Below, one piece after another: positions 1-8,638 of a stretch of DNA of 64,000 nucleotides (positions are counted from its first letter, which is position 1; each line of letters begins with the position of its first letter). The notes beneath the pieces are model-generated. The model did not search any database and was not told where the DNA came from. It saw only the letters and a list, made by a program, of their open reading frames with translations. The DNA lies in contig CADANF010000012.1 in NCBI GenBank assembly GCA_902789175.1, forward strand, positions 64,036-128,035, given 5' to 3'. The DNA comes from an uncultured Lachnospiraceae bacterium. GTDB lineage: Bacteria; Bacillota; Clostridia; Lachnospirales; Lachnospiraceae. The translations under genes were made by a program, and so were the position numbers.

Positions 1-95
1 CCTCAGCGTAGCCCGCTACGCCTACGTTTTTTGAGACGCACTCTCGAGCAAGCATTCAGCGCATTAGTCCAGTTATTTTGCGAACGTTATACTAG
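1..95. mobile_element. Truncated copy of a MITE-like repeat (family M)
   Basis: The window opens inside a repeat that recurs nearly complete at 55180-55327. Shared parts are the inner palindrome GCGTAGC-CC-GCTACGC, the block GCAAGCATTCAGCGCATTAG and the terminal GTCCAGTTATTTTGCGAACG followed by TTATACTAG. This copy carries about 17 bases (near 27-44) that the 55 kb copy lacks. Its last bases, CTAG, overlap the end of mgtE: the mgtE stop codon (TAG on the minus strand, 92-94) lies inside the repeat terminus. The left end is outside the window. Confidence 0.75.
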
Positions 96-1444
96 TTAAT
101 GTGAAGGATCAGCTTCGCAATATTAAAGTACAGCAGAAGTGATACAGCATCAACTATAGTTGTTATAAATGGGCTGGCCATTACAGCCGGGTCAAGTTTT
201 ATCTTCTTTGCAAGTATAGGAAGAGTACATCCTACAAATTTTGCTACGATGACAACGAAGAAAAGAGTTCCGCATACTGTGAGTGCGATCATTATCTTGA
301 TTCTGTCAATAAGGATTAGTTTTATAAAGTTAGCTACTGCTAAAGTGATACCACAAAGTAATGCAACAAGAAGCTCCTTTCCCTGGATCTTAAAGATATC
401 TTCAAAGTGAATCTCATCAAGTGATATACCGCGCACGATAGATACTGAAGCCTGCTGGCCTGAATTTCCACCGGTGTCCATAAGCATTGGAATATAGCTT
501 GTAAGGACTACGTAAGTTGCAAGAGCTGCTTCAAAATGAGAAATGATAGCTCCTGTAAATGTAGCCGATATCATAAGGATGAGTAGCCAAGGTATACGTT
601 TCTTATAAGTCTCAAAAACGCTGGTCTTCATATATGGCTTATCTGAAGGCGTGATAGCGTTCATGATCTCAATATCTTCTGTATTTTCTTCCTGGATTAC
701 GTCGATTACGTCGTCGAAAGTGATTATTCCAACAAGACGTTTTTCTTTATCTACAACAGGAAGAGCAAGAAAGTTATATTTATCGAATGTATGAGCAACT
801 TCTTCCTGGTCATCTAAGGTGTTTACATAGATAGCATTTTCTTCCATGATATCGGAAATTATTGCATCCCTTGAGGAAAGAAGAAGATCTTTAACAGTTA
901 CGATACCTATCAGTTCCTTCTTTAAGTTGGTAACATAACAGGTGTAAATAGTCTCTTTATCAACGCCGACTTTTCTGATGCGGTCGAAGGACTGTTTTAC
1001 AGTCATGGACTCTTCAAGTCTTACGTACTCGGTAGTCATGATACTTCCTGCGCTGTCTTCCGGATATTTTAATAGTTCGTTGATCTCGCGACGTGTTACC
1101 GGATCTGTAGCTTTAAGAATACGTTTGACCACATTGGCAGGCATTTCTTCGATCATGTCAACGGTATCATCTAAGAAAAGGTTATCAATGATATAATTAA
1201 GTTCCTTATCAGAGAAGGCTGAAATCAGCTGTTCCTGAGTATCTGGCTCCAGATAGGAAAACGTATCCGCAGCCAGTTCTTTAGGAAGGATCCTAAAGGC
1301 GATAGGGAGCTGTTCAGCGTCAAGTTCGCTGATTATTTCAGCAAGATCTGCTTCATTTTGTTCGGCAAGGATTTCTCTTGCTTCATGAAGTTTCCTTTCA
1401 GTGATGAGTTGTTTTAAGTTTTCAATGTTGAATTCAACTGTCAT
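92..1444 (-). CDS. mgtE: Magnesium transporter MgtE
   Basis: A 450-residue protein of normal length for MgtE, a homodimeric inner-membrane Mg2+ channel. The N-terminal helical superhelix domain covers about residues 15-125, a CBS pair about 130-250, and five transmembrane helices about 285-450. The first membrane stretch is followed by the family motif TGGNSGQQAS. In the family, Mg2+ bound between the N and CBS domains closes the pore. The start has AAAGGAG about 10 bases upstream. It lies downstream of dut on the same strand, with a terminator in the 78-base gap, so it probably has its own promoter or relies on read-through. Its stop codon is supplied by the terminus of a MITE-like repeat. 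Confidence 0.95.
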   Translation of the reverse strand: MTVEFNIENLKQLITERKLHEAREILAEQNEADLAEIISELDAEQLPIAFRILPKELAADTFSYLEPDTQEQLISAFSDKELNYIIDNLFLDDTVDMIEEMPANVVKRILKATDPVTRREINELLKYPEDSAGSIMTTEYVRLEESMTVKQSFDRIRKVGVDKETIYTCYVTNLKKELIGIVTVKDLLLSSRDAIISDIMEENAIYVNTLDDQEEVAHTFDKYNFLALPVVDKEKRLVGIITFDDVIDVIQEENTEDIEIMNAITPSDKPYMKTSVFETYKKRIPWLLILMISATFTGAIISHFEAALATYVVLTSYIPMLMDTGGNSGQQASVSIVRGISLDEIHFEDIFKIQGKELLVALLCGITLAVANFIKLILIDRIKIMIALTVCGTLFFVVIVAKFVGCTLPILAKKIKLDPAVMASPFITTIVDAVSLLLYFNIAKLILHIN

Positions 1445-1467
1445 TTTACTCTCGCTCCTTTCTCAAA

Positions 1468-1500
1468 TAAAAAACGCCGGGAATATTTATTCTCGGCGTA
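1468..1500 (-). terminator. Rho-independent terminator of dut
   Basis: On the minus strand, a hairpin with arms ACGCCGAGAATA and TATTCCCGGCGT (about 12 bp with mismatches) is followed by TTTTTTATT. It sits just after the dut stop codon and before mgtE. Confidence 0.75.
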
Positions 1501-1522
1501 AGAATCAAATTGATCTAAAAAG

Positions 1523-1972
1523 TTATTTTCTGCCTGTTGAACCGAAACCACCGGCACCTCTCTCTGTTTCTGAGAGCTCATCTACTTCATTAAAGATGCC
1601 CATGATATATGGTGTGATGACAAGCTGCGCAATTCTTTCATTAGGTTCTATCTCTGCATCAACCTTAGAATGATTATGGAGCGCAACCATAACTTCTCCG
1701 CGGTAATCTGAATCTATAACACCGACTTTATTAGCGGGGGCAAGCCCTTTTTTACTTGCAAGACCACTTCTGGCATATATAAGACCGGCATAACCTTCAG
1801 GTAATTCAAGAGAAATACCAGTTGGTATCATAACAGTCTCGCTAGCTTTCACAGTAACAGCGCTGTCAACGCAGGCATAAAGGTCTGCACCGGCAGCGTT
1901 AATAGACCCGTAAGTCGGGATAGTAGCGTTAGGTTTTATTCTTTTAATATTAACTGGAATCTTCTCTACCAT
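1523..1972 (-). CDS. dut: dUTP diphosphatase
   Basis: A 149-residue trimeric dUTPase that hydrolyses dUTP to dUMP and PPi, keeping uracil out of DNA and supplying dTMP synthesis. The conserved family motifs are visible: AAGADLYA (26-33), an RSG block near residue 70, GVIDSDYRGEV with the catalytic Asp near 85, and the C-terminal glycine-rich arm RGAGGFGSTG. Length is typical. The start ATG follows GAAGGAAATAAA. It is transcribed away from nrdG in the same direction, 78 bases downstream of it. Confidence 0.95.
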   Translation of the reverse strand: MVEKIPVNIKRIKPNATIPTYGSINAAGADLYACVDSAVTVKASETVMIPTGISLELPEGYAGLIYARSGLASKKGLAPANKVGVIDSDYRGEVMVALHNHSKVDAEIEPNERIAQLVITPYIMGIFNEVDELSETERGAGGFGSTGRK

Positions 1973-2050
1973 TTTATTTCCTTCTATAGATAAAAATAAT
2001 TTTCTATGTTGATATTGATAGTTATAATTTAAATCTTTCTAAAAATGATA

Positions 2051-2584
2051 TTACAATGTTTCCTGTTCGTCCCATAAGACAAGAGAGTTTGCGGCTCTTG
2101 TTTTATTCATGTCGATAATACGTTGATTGGAGGAACCTCTGAAGCGAAGAGTAATATCTTTCTTATCTATTTCAAAACGGCCGTCCACTAATACGTCAAT
2201 CAGATCAAGTAAAGATTTTGTTTCAGGCACCTTATGTATCATATCACACATTATCTCTTTTTCAAAGTCATATCCGGAAAAACACCAGATGGTTTTGTCG
2301 GGATAAGTCTCCTTTACTTTTTTTACCAGCAAAAGAAGCGCTCCCTGATTAGCTGGGTCAAGAGGTTCACCCCCTAGAAGGGTAAGACCTTTTATATGGA
2401 CAGGAGACATGGAATCTATTATTTCTTTTATAGTTTCCTCTGTAAAAGGTGTTCCATAATCAAAATCCCAGGCAATCTTATTAAAACAACCTTTGCAATG
2501 ATGATTACAGCCTGAAACAAAAAGTGAAACTCTTACACCGGGACCATTTGCTATATCATTCTTTTTTATAACTGCGTATTTCAT
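2051..2584 (-). CDS. nrdG: Anaerobic ribonucleoside-triphosphate reductase activating protein
   Basis: A 177-residue radical SAM activase. C26, C30 and C33 form the CX3CX2C motif that binds the 4Fe-4S cluster, followed by the LLGGEPL stretch typical of NrdG. In the family it uses S-adenosylmethionine to place the glycyl radical on NrdD, so that deoxynucleotides are made without oxygen. The partner nrdD is not in this window; it would be expected upstream, but here the gene is divergent from the PPIase lipoprotein, so nrdG is separated from nrdD. RBS AAAGGA precedes the ATG. Confidence 0.93.
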   Translation of the reverse strand: MKYAVIKKNDIANGPGVRVSLFVSGCNHHCKGCFNKIAWDFDYGTPFTEETIKEIIDSMSPVHIKGLTLLGGEPLDPANQGALLLLVKKVKETYPDKTIWCFSGYDFEKEIMCDMIHKVPETKSLLDLIDVLVDGRFEIDKKDITLRFRGSSNQRIIDMNKTRAANSLVLWDEQETL

Positions 2585-2745
2585 GATAATCCTTTCAAGG
2601 GTGTATATGTTAAATCCTGTTTCGTATTATAACATAATTAAAGCATAAATCTCTTTATTTTTTGCTATTAATGTGCTATAAAAATATGGTGGCATTTTTT
2701 TTAAGTGCCCATAGATTTATATTATTTAATTGAGAGGGATTTAAA

Positions 2746-3849
2746 ATGAAGCTTAAGAAGATAAGCACTATCCTGGTTTCTGCTATGTGTGTAGCATTAC
2801 TTTCAGGTTGTAGTATGGGTTCTGCAGATTCAAAGACATCAGCAGATATGAAAAAAAGATATAATAGTTATGTAACGCTAGGTGATTATTCAAAAGTTTA
2901 TTATGAGCCGGTTCATACAGAAGTAACAGATGAGGATATCCAGAATGAAATTGATTCACTTGTTTCATCAAAGAAGACAAAAGCTCAGATAACAGATAGA
3001 GTTGCAACAATGGGCGATGCAGTAAACATCGATTATGTTGGAACAATAGATGGTACAGCATTTGATGGTGGAAATACAAATGGAACTGGTACTGTTCTTG
3101 TTCTTGGAAGCCATAGTTACATTGATACATTTGAACAGCAGATCGCCGGACATAAGCCAGGTGAAGAATTTGATGTAAAAGTTACATTTCCAAGTGATTA
3201 TGGCACAAAAAATCTTGCTGGTAAAGAGGCAGTATTTGCAACAAAGCTTAATTATATTGAAGGTGAAGAGATCACACCTAAGTATAGTGACGCATTTGTA
3301 GCTTCAAATACAGATTATAAGACAACAGCAGAATATGAAGAAGCAATGAGAAAGAAGCATGAAGAGACTAACTCAGCTTCAGATGCTGCACAGAATGAAG
3401 AAGCTATCCTTCAGAGTGTTATTGATAGTTCTATAGTTGGAAAGTATCCTGAAAAAGATTTAAAGACAAAGATAGATTCAATCCAGGGAAGTATTCAGGA
3501 CCTTGCTGATTCAAATGGTGTTGATGTTAATTCTGTTGTTAAGATGTACGGTTATTCAAGCATTGATGAATTTAAGAATAACATTGCTGATAATGTTAAG
3601 AAAGAATTTACAAGAAGAATAGTTGTATGTGCCATCGCTTATAATGAAAAGATAACTTGTTCAGATGATGAAGCTGATGCAATAATCCAGAATATGCTTA
3701 AAACATCAGGATATACAGATGTTGATGCTTTAAATAAGGCTTATGGTTATGCAAAAGAAGATTATTATTACAGCGTGCTTGAGAAGAAGGTAATTGATTT
3801 CCTTAAAACAAAGGCAGTTGCAAGCCCAAGTGATGCTCCTGCAAAATAA
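2746..3849 (+). CDS. Secreted lipoprotein peptidyl-prolyl isomerase, trigger-factor-like
   Basis: A 367-residue protein with a lipoprotein signal peptide (lipobox LLSGC, acylated Cys at 22). An FKBP-type isomerase domain spans about residues 85-175 (block VNIDYVGTIDGTAFDGG), and a helical region resembling the trigger factor C-terminal domain covers about 180-355. It lacks the ribosome-binding N domain, so it is an extracytoplasmic folding factor rather than ribosome-associated trigger factor. A weak GAGAGGG RBS precedes the ATG. It is single, and ends at a strong terminator before tRNA-Leu. Folding of exported proteins is inferred from location and domains. Confidence 0.85.
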   Translation: MKLKKISTILVSAMCVALLSGCSMGSADSKTSADMKKRYNSYVTLGDYSKVYYEPVHTEVTDEDIQNEIDSLVSSKKTKAQITDRVATMGDAVNIDYVGTIDGTAFDGGNTNGTGTVLVLGSHSYIDTFEQQIAGHKPGEEFDVKVTFPSDYGTKNLAGKEAVFATKLNYIEGEEITPKYSDAFVASNTDYKTTAEYEEAMRKKHEETNSASDAAQNEEAILQSVIDSSIVGKYPEKDLKTKIDSIQGSIQDLADSNGVDVNSVVKMYGYSSIDEFKNNIADNVKKEFTRRIVVCAIAYNEKITCSDDEADAIIQNMLKTSGYTDVDALNKAYGYAKEDYYYSVLEKKVIDFLKTKAVASPSDAPAK

Positions 3850-3863
3850 ATAATGAAGTTATA

Positions 3864-3904
3864 ATATGGTTGTCATGTAAATTCTTGACAACCATATTTT
3901 TTTT
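3864..3904 (+). terminator. Terminator after the PPIase gene
   Basis: A 12-bp perfect stem (ATATGGTTGTCA / TGACAACCATAT) with a 10-base loop, followed by eight T residues. Its 3' arm contains the -35 box of the following tRNA promoter. Confidence 0.9.
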
Positions 3905-3914
3905 GTGATACTAT
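3885..3914 (+). promoter_or_regulatory. Promoter of tRNA-Leu, -35 inside the upstream terminator
   Basis: A consensus -35 TTGACA (3885-3890), an 18-base spacer and -10 TACTAT (3909-3914). The tRNA begins 25 bases after the -10. The -35 box lies in the 3' arm of the preceding terminator hairpin. Confidence 0.6.
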
Positions 3915-3938
3915 TATTTAGTGACTGTAATTTTATAG

Positions 3939-4022
3939 GCAGCTGTGGCGGAATTGGCATACGCGCATGATTCAGGTTCATGTCCACGCAAGTGGGTTCG
4001 GGTTCAAGTCCCGTCAGCTGCA
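3939..4022 (+). tRNA. tRNA-Leu (anticodon CAG)
   Basis: A class II tRNA of 84 nt. The acceptor stem is GCAGCTG / CAGCTGC with discriminator A at 4022. The anticodon stem CATGA / TCATG flanks loop TTCAGGT, anticodon CAG. It has a long variable arm and T-arm GGG-TTCAAGT-CCC. CCA is not encoded. A reading frame opening at the GTG at 3945 runs through the tRNA into greA and is a well-known artefact of tRNA-Leu sequence. Confidence 0.95.
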
Positions 4023-4100
4023 CTTAACGTGTATGAACGATCATCAGTCTCAATTAGGCTGATCAAACATATTCGATCAATTAAGAAAGGATTTTGGGAT

Positions 4101-4583
4101 ATGGCTGAGGAAAAGAAAAATATTCTTACCTATGAAGGTTTAAAACAGTTGGAGGATGAACTCCAGAATTTAAAGGTCTTCAGACGTAGAGAAGTAGCTC
4201 AGAAGATTAAAGAAGCTCGTGAGCAGGGCGACTTATCAGAAAACGCTGAGTACGATGCAGCTAGAGATGAACAGCGTGAAATTGAAAATCGTATTGCAGA
4301 GATTGAAAAGATCTTAAAGAACGTAGAAGTTGCTGATGAGGGTTCAACAAATGCTGAAACAATCAACTTTGGTTGTACTGTACGTTTTGAAAATCTTGAA
4401 ACCCATGAGGAATTTACATATAAACTCGTTGGTTCAACTGAATCAGACGTTCTTAACGGACGTGTTTCAAACGAATCACCTATAGGCTCAAAGCTTATCG
4501 GTTCAAAGGCTGGTCAGGTTATCACTATCGAAGCACCTAAGGGTACATTTAATTATAAGATCCTTGACTTCAAGAGAAACTAA
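4101..4583 (+). CDS. greA: Transcription elongation factor GreA
   Basis: A 160-residue protein starting at the ATG at 4101 (MAEEKKN), with AAGAAAGG as RBS. It has the family layout: an N-terminal antiparallel coiled coil (to about residue 75) carrying GDLSENAEYDAARDEQ, whose acidic tip enters the RNA polymerase secondary channel, and a C-terminal FKBP-like domain. It rescues backtracked polymerase by stimulating transcript cleavage. The in-frame extension upstream to 3945 would start inside tRNA-Leu and is rejected. A terminator separates it from lysS. Confidence 0.95.
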   Translation: MAEEKKNILTYEGLKQLEDELQNLKVFRRREVAQKIKEAREQGDLSENAEYDAARDEQREIENRIAEIEKILKNVEVADEGSTNAETINFGCTVRFENLETHEEFTYKLVGSTESDVLNGRVSNESPIGSKLIGSKAGQVITIEAPKGTFNYKILDFKRN

Positions 4584-4607
4584 TCCGGTATTATTATGAA
4601 AATTGCA

Positions 4608-4637
4608 GGGGTGCCAGAATAAAGGCATCCCTTTTTT
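4608..4637 (+). terminator. Terminator between greA and lysS
   Basis: Stem GGGGTGCC / GGCATCCC (one G-U pair), 8-base loop, then six T residues. It lies only 29 bases before the lysS start, so lysS is either expressed by read-through or from a promoter upstream of or within the hairpin. Confidence 0.75.
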
Positions 4638-4665
4638 AAAGTATATTTAGTAGGAGGAAGCACTA

Positions 4666-6675
4666 ATGGCACAGGAAACAAAGCCACAGGACGTAAACCA
4701 GTTAAGACAGGTCCGCAGAGACAAACTTGCAGAGCTTCAGGCAGCAGGTAAGGATCCATTTCAGATCACTAAGTTTGATGTTACATATCATACACAGGAG
4801 ATCAAGGATAAATTTGATGAGATAGAGACAGTTCTTAAACAGGACGAAGAAGGAAAGAATATCGTTCCTTCATTTGATGAGATTCCTGAAGAAAAAATCG
4901 TAGTTATTGCAGGTCGTCTTATGTCAAAACGTGTCATGGGTAAGGCTTCATTTGGTAATGTTCAGGATAGAGATGGAAATATCCAGATCTATGTTTCAAA
5001 GAATGACCTTGGTGAAGAGGACTATACAGGCTTTAAGCGCATGGATATCGGTGATATCGTTGGTGTTAAGGGTTTTGTATTCAGAACAAAGACAGGAGAG
5101 ATCTCAATTCATTGTAAGGAAGTTACTCTTCTTACAAAGAGCTTACAGATTCTTCCAGAGAAGTTCCATGGACTTACAAATACTGATATCCGTTACAGAC
5201 AGAGATATGTTGACCTTATCATGAATAAGGATTCTAAAGAAGTATTCCTCAAGAGATCAAAGATCTTAAGAGAGATAAGAAACTTCCTTGATGGAAGGGA
5301 TTTCATCGAAGTTGAGACTCCAATGCTTGTTGAAAATGCAGGCGGTGCAGCAGCTCGTCCATTTGAGACTCATTATAATGCACTTGATGAGGACAGAAGA
5401 CTTAGAATCTCTCTTGAGCTTTACTTAAAGAGACTTATTGTTGGCGGTCTTGAAAGAGTATTCGAGATCGGACGTGTATTCAGAAATGAAGGCGTAGATA
5501 CAAAGCATAATCCAGAGTTCACACTTATGGAGCTCTATCAGGCATATACAGATTACAATGGAATGATGGAACTTACAGAGTCAATGTTCAGATATCTTGC
5601 TGAAAAGGTAAATGGATCTACTACTGTAATGTATGATGGCCACGAGATTGATCTTGGTAAGCCATTCCGTCGTCTTACAATGATCGAAGCAATCAAGGAA
5701 GAAACAGGCATTGATTTTGATGCTGTTGAAACCGATGAAGAAGCAAAGAAGATTGCTGACGAGCATCATGTTCAGTATGAAGACAGACATAAGAAGGGTG
5801 ACATCGTCAATCTCTTCTTCGATGAGTTCTGCGAAGATAAGATGATCCAGCCTACATTTATCTGTGATCACCCAATTGAAATCTCACCTCTTACAAAGAA
5901 GAAGCCAGAAGATCCAACTAAGGTAGAGAGATTTGAGCTTTATATCAATGGCTGGGAAATGTGTAATGCTTATTCAGAGCTTAATGATCCTATCGATCAG
6001 CGTGAAAGATTCGCAGCTCAGGATGCTCTTGCAGATGCAGGTGATGAAGAAGCTAACCACACAGATGAAGATTTCCTTAACGCTCTTGAAGTTGGTATGC
6101 CACCTACAGGCGGTATCGGATACGGAATTGACCGTCTTACAATGCTTCTTACAGGAGCTCCAGCTATCCGTGATGTAATCCTCTTCCCGACTTTAAAGAG
6201 TACATCAAAGGCTGCATCGGAAAATGCTTCAGAGGATAAAGAGGAAGTTAAAGAAGAAGCAAAGACAGGATTCTTTACACCAAATGAAAAGATTGATTTC
6301 AGCAATGTAAAGATCGAGCCATTATTTGAAGAGGCTGTTGATTTTGAGACATTCTCAAAGTCAGATTTCAGAGCTGTAAAGGTTAAGAATTGTGTTGCTG
6401 TTCCTAAGTCAAAGAAGTTACTTCAGTTTACTCTTGATGATGGTACAGGAAAAGATAGAACAATTCTTTCAGGAATACATGCATTCTATGAGCCTGAAGA
6501 ACTTATCGGTAAGACTCTTATCGCTATCACAAATCTTCCACCAAGAGCAATGATGGGTATTGAGTCATGCGGTATGCTTCTTTCAGCTGTAAGTGAATTT
6601 AAGGAAGGGGAAGGTGAAGAGCTTCATCTTCTTATGGTTGATAACCATATTCCGGCAGGTGCTAAGCTGTATTAA
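4666..6675 (+). CDS. lysS: Lysine--tRNA ligase (class II) with C-terminal tRNA-binding domain
   Basis: A 669-residue class II LysRS, longer than the usual ~490-510. An anticodon-binding OB fold (about 70-185) is followed by the catalytic core with motif 2 ([18 protein letters not shown]) and motif 3 ([14 protein letters not shown], near 485-498). An acidic linker (about 515-560) leads to an extra OB-fold domain (about 565-669, with [20 protein letters not shown] and [14 protein letters not shown]) of the MetRS-C/Trbp111 type that binds tRNA non-specifically. The fusion should raise tRNA affinity. RBS AGGAGGAAGC precedes the ATG. Confidence 0.95.
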   Translation: MAQETKPQDVNQLRQVRRDKLAELQAAGKDPFQITKFDVTYHTQEIKDKFDEIETVLKQDEEGKNIVPSFDEIPEEKIVVIAGRLMSKRVMGKASFGNVQDRDGNIQIYVSKNDLGEEDYTGFKRMDIGDIVGVKGFVFRTKTGEISIHCKEVTLLTKSLQILPEKFHGLTNTDIRYRQRYVDLIMNKDSKEVFLKRSKILREIRNFLDGRDFIEVETPMLVENAGGAAARPFETHYNALDEDRRLRISLELYLKRLIVGGLERVFEIGRVFRNEGVDTKHNPEFTLMELYQAYTDYNGMMELTESMFRYLAEKVNGSTTVMYDGHEIDLGKPFRRLTMIEAIKEETGIDFDAVETDEEAKKIADEHHVQYEDRHKKGDIVNLFFDEFCEDKMIQPTFICDHPIEISPLTKKKPEDPTKVERFELYINGWEMCNAYSELNDPIDQRERFAAQDALADAGDEEANHTDEDFLNALEVGMPPTGGIGYGIDRLTMLLTGAPAIRDVILFPTLKSTSKAASENASEDKEEVKEEAKTGFFTPNEKIDFSNVKIEPLFEEAVDFETFSKSDFRAVKVKNCVAVPKSKKLLQFTLDDGTGKDRTILSGIHAFYEPEELIGKTLIAITNLPPRAMMGIESCGMLLSAVSEFKEGEGEELHLLMVDNHIPAGAKLY

Positions 6676-6725
6676 TTGAAAAATGCGGGTGTCACAGGCA
6701 ATGTCATTAAGTTAAGATGACGAAT

Positions 6726-6764
6726 AAAGATCTCTATACCAGAAATGGTATAGGGGTCTTTTTT
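6726..6764 (+). terminator. Terminator after lysS
   Basis: A long stem (AGATCTCTATACC / GGTATAGGGGTCT, with G-U pairs), 6-base loop and six T residues. It lies between lysS and the convergent HPt gene. Confidence 0.85.
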
Positions 6765-6798
6765 GCTGAAGAGAGGAGTCAGTGAAGATAATTATGAA

Positions 6799-7461
6799 TT
6801 AAATTAATCCTAATATATTTTCTGCCAACTCCTTAGCTTCTTCATAATCCAAATCACTAACTAAATTAGAAAGTTGAATTAGTTTTTCATAAAGCTCCTT
6901 ATCACATTGGTAGGTAAGGAGTTTTTTTGATGCATTTTCGGCGAGGGTTACGTCGAAATCGTCACAGGCTGATTGGATTCCTTTTAAAAGGGAAGTTATT
7001 TCCTGGGAAGAATATGGTAGGGAAGATGCTTCTTTATCTTTTGAAATGTAAGGTTCTAGCTTCTTCTTTAACCCTCTAAATTCTGTGAGTACATCAGGAG
7101 TCTTAATTTTGGCGCTCTCTAATGCGATTTCATGCTTGTTTTCCGGTTCTTTATCTAATGCGGCTTTATTAGCTGATTTTCCAATCATTTCCAATTCGAA
7201 AAAGCGCTGAGATAGAGCATTTTCTCCAATCATTCGGCAAGTGGTTTTTAGAGTGTGTACTGCGGTTGTAAAACTTGGGAGGTCACTGTTTTCAAGATAG
7301 GTTTCAATCTCACTGGATTTTTTATCTATAATTCTATATACATCAGCTAATAGGGAAGGATCAATTCCAGCTGGTTTATTATTTTCCATACAGGTACCTG
7401 GAGTATTACCTGAGATATTATTTAAATTTTTATCTGAAATATTATTTGAATTTTTCTCCAT
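6799..7461 (-). CDS. HPt domain phosphotransfer protein
   Basis: A 220-residue cytoplasmic protein. The start at 7461 is chosen because GGAGGTGAAT lies directly upstream; an ATG 13 codons earlier has no such site. After an Asn/Ser-rich N-terminus, a helical region holds AVHTLKTTCRMIGE, the phospho-acceptor His with its usual surroundings in HPt domains. The C-terminal part (about 150-220) is helical and resembles a second, degenerate HPt repeat without an obvious His. It is divergent from the REC-HD-GYP protein and hybrid kinase, so it may shuttle phosphate between their receiver domains. That role is inferred. Confidence 0.7.
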   Translation of the reverse strand: MEKNSNNISDKNLNNISGNTPGTCMENNKPAGIDPSLLADVYRIIDKKSSEIETYLENSDLPSFTTAVHTLKTTCRMIGENALSQRFFELEMIGKSANKAALDKEPENKHEIALESAKIKTPDVLTEFRGLKKKLEPYISKDKEASSLPYSSQEITSLLKGIQSACDDFDVTLAENASKKLLTYQCDKELYEKLIQLSNLVSDLDYEEAKELAENILGLI

Positions 7462-7636
7462 ATTCACCTCCGAAAAACATAGGTTATTAATTATTTTCAT
7501 AGGTTATTCATTTTTTTTTATTATACTATTCTAGTACATCAATCGCAAAAAAGAGGGGATCTTTGCACAAAAAATTTAAAATTTGATGTATTGGTAAAGA
7601 GTATATATTTTTAATTGCTGTGAGGAGGCTTAGGAT

Positions 7637-8638
7637 ATGGCTGGAAGGATTATTGTTGTTGATGACGATCCTATTATTTTAAAAAAAGCATTGAAGAGCC
7701 TGGCAGGGGGCAAAATGAAGGCTGTTGCATTAAAATCTGGGGAACAGCTTCTTAATTATATGTCAAAAAATGATAGTCCGGATTTAATCCTGTTAGACAT
7801 TCGAATGCCTGGAATGGATGGTTATGATACATTGATCAATTTAAGAAAAATGGAAAAGCCGGGACAAGAAACACCGGTAATATTTCTAACGGGCGAAGAT
7901 AATGAGGAAGCAGAAATAAGGGGGCTTTCTTTGGGGGCTATGGATTTTATCAGGAAACCATTTACAGATGGGGTACTTAATCTTCGAGTAAAACACGCGA
8001 TAGAATTAATTAAATTACAGAGAAATCTGGCCGGTGAAGTGGAGAAAAAAACTCGGGAAAATGAAGAACTTTTTCTTCAGGTGGTTGCATCTCTGGCAGA
8101 TGCAATAGATGCAAAAGATGCTTATACCAAGGGCCACTCGGGACGGGTGGCATTTTATGCCAGGGAAATAGCCAGAAGATATGGTTATGATGAAATTAAT
8201 CAGGACAAAATTTACATGATGGGACTCCTTCATGATGTTGGAAAAATCGGAGTACCGAATAGTATTATCAATAAAAAAGATCGACTTACTGATGAGGAAT
8301 TTCAAATAATTAAAAAACATCCTGTAATAGGAGGGCGTATTCTTCAAAATATTAAAAAAATGCCTGAACTTTACTATGGTGCCAGATGTCATCATGAAAG
8401 ATACGACGGAAAGGGTTATCCGGATGGGCTTTCTGGTGATGAGATTCCAGAGGTTGCCCGTATTATTGCGGTGGCAGATGCATATGACGCCATGACTAGT
8501 AATCGAAGCTATAGAAATAGCCTTCCAAAAGAGAAGGTGAGAACAGAAATTGAGGAGGGCATGGGTAGACAATTTGATCCTAAATTTGCAAAGCTCATGT
8601 TAGAAATGATAGATGAAGATAAGGACTATAATTGTTAA
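7637..8638 (+). CDS. Response regulator with HD-GYP domain (candidate c-di-GMP phosphodiesterase)
   Basis: A 333-residue protein. The N-terminal receiver (about 1-125) has DDD at 8-10, phospho-acceptor Asp in LLDIRMPGMDG and the conserved Lys in RKPF. The HD-GYP domain (about 140-325) has the metal-binding HD in GLLHDVGKIGVP, then HPVIGG, RCHHERYDGKGYPDGL and ADAYDAMTSNRSYR. All hallmark residues are present, so hydrolysis of cyclic di-GMP (or a related dinucleotide) under phosphorylation control is likely. RBS GAGGAGG precedes the start. The 3' end overlaps the hybrid kinase by 26 bases, which suggests translational coupling. Confidence 0.9.
   Translation: MAGRIIVVDDDPIILKKALKSLAGGKMKAVALKSGEQLLNYMSKNDSPDLILLDIRMPGMDGYDTLINLRKMEKPGQETPVIFLTGEDNEEAEIRGLSLGAMDFIRKPFTDGVLNLRVKHAIELIKLQRNLAGEVEKKTRENEELFLQVVASLADAIDAKDAYTKGHSGRVAFYAREIARRYGYDEINQDKIYMMGLLHDVGKIGVPNSIINKKDRLTDEEFQIIKKHPVIGGRILQNIKKMPELYYGARCHHERYDGKGYPDGLSGDEIPEVARIIAVADAYDAMTSNRSYRNSLPKEKVRTEIEEGMGRQFDPKFAKLMLEMIDEDKDYNC

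Noticed and set aside
3945..4100. In-frame N-terminal extension of GreA (begins MAELAYAHDSG)
   Set aside because: It is the translation of tRNA-Leu, a common annotation artefact; greA has a good start at 4101.
8015..8572. Antisense reading frame of 185 codons inside the HD-GYP gene
   Set aside because: It mirrors a gene with complete catalytic motifs, has no RBS and no recognisable domain.
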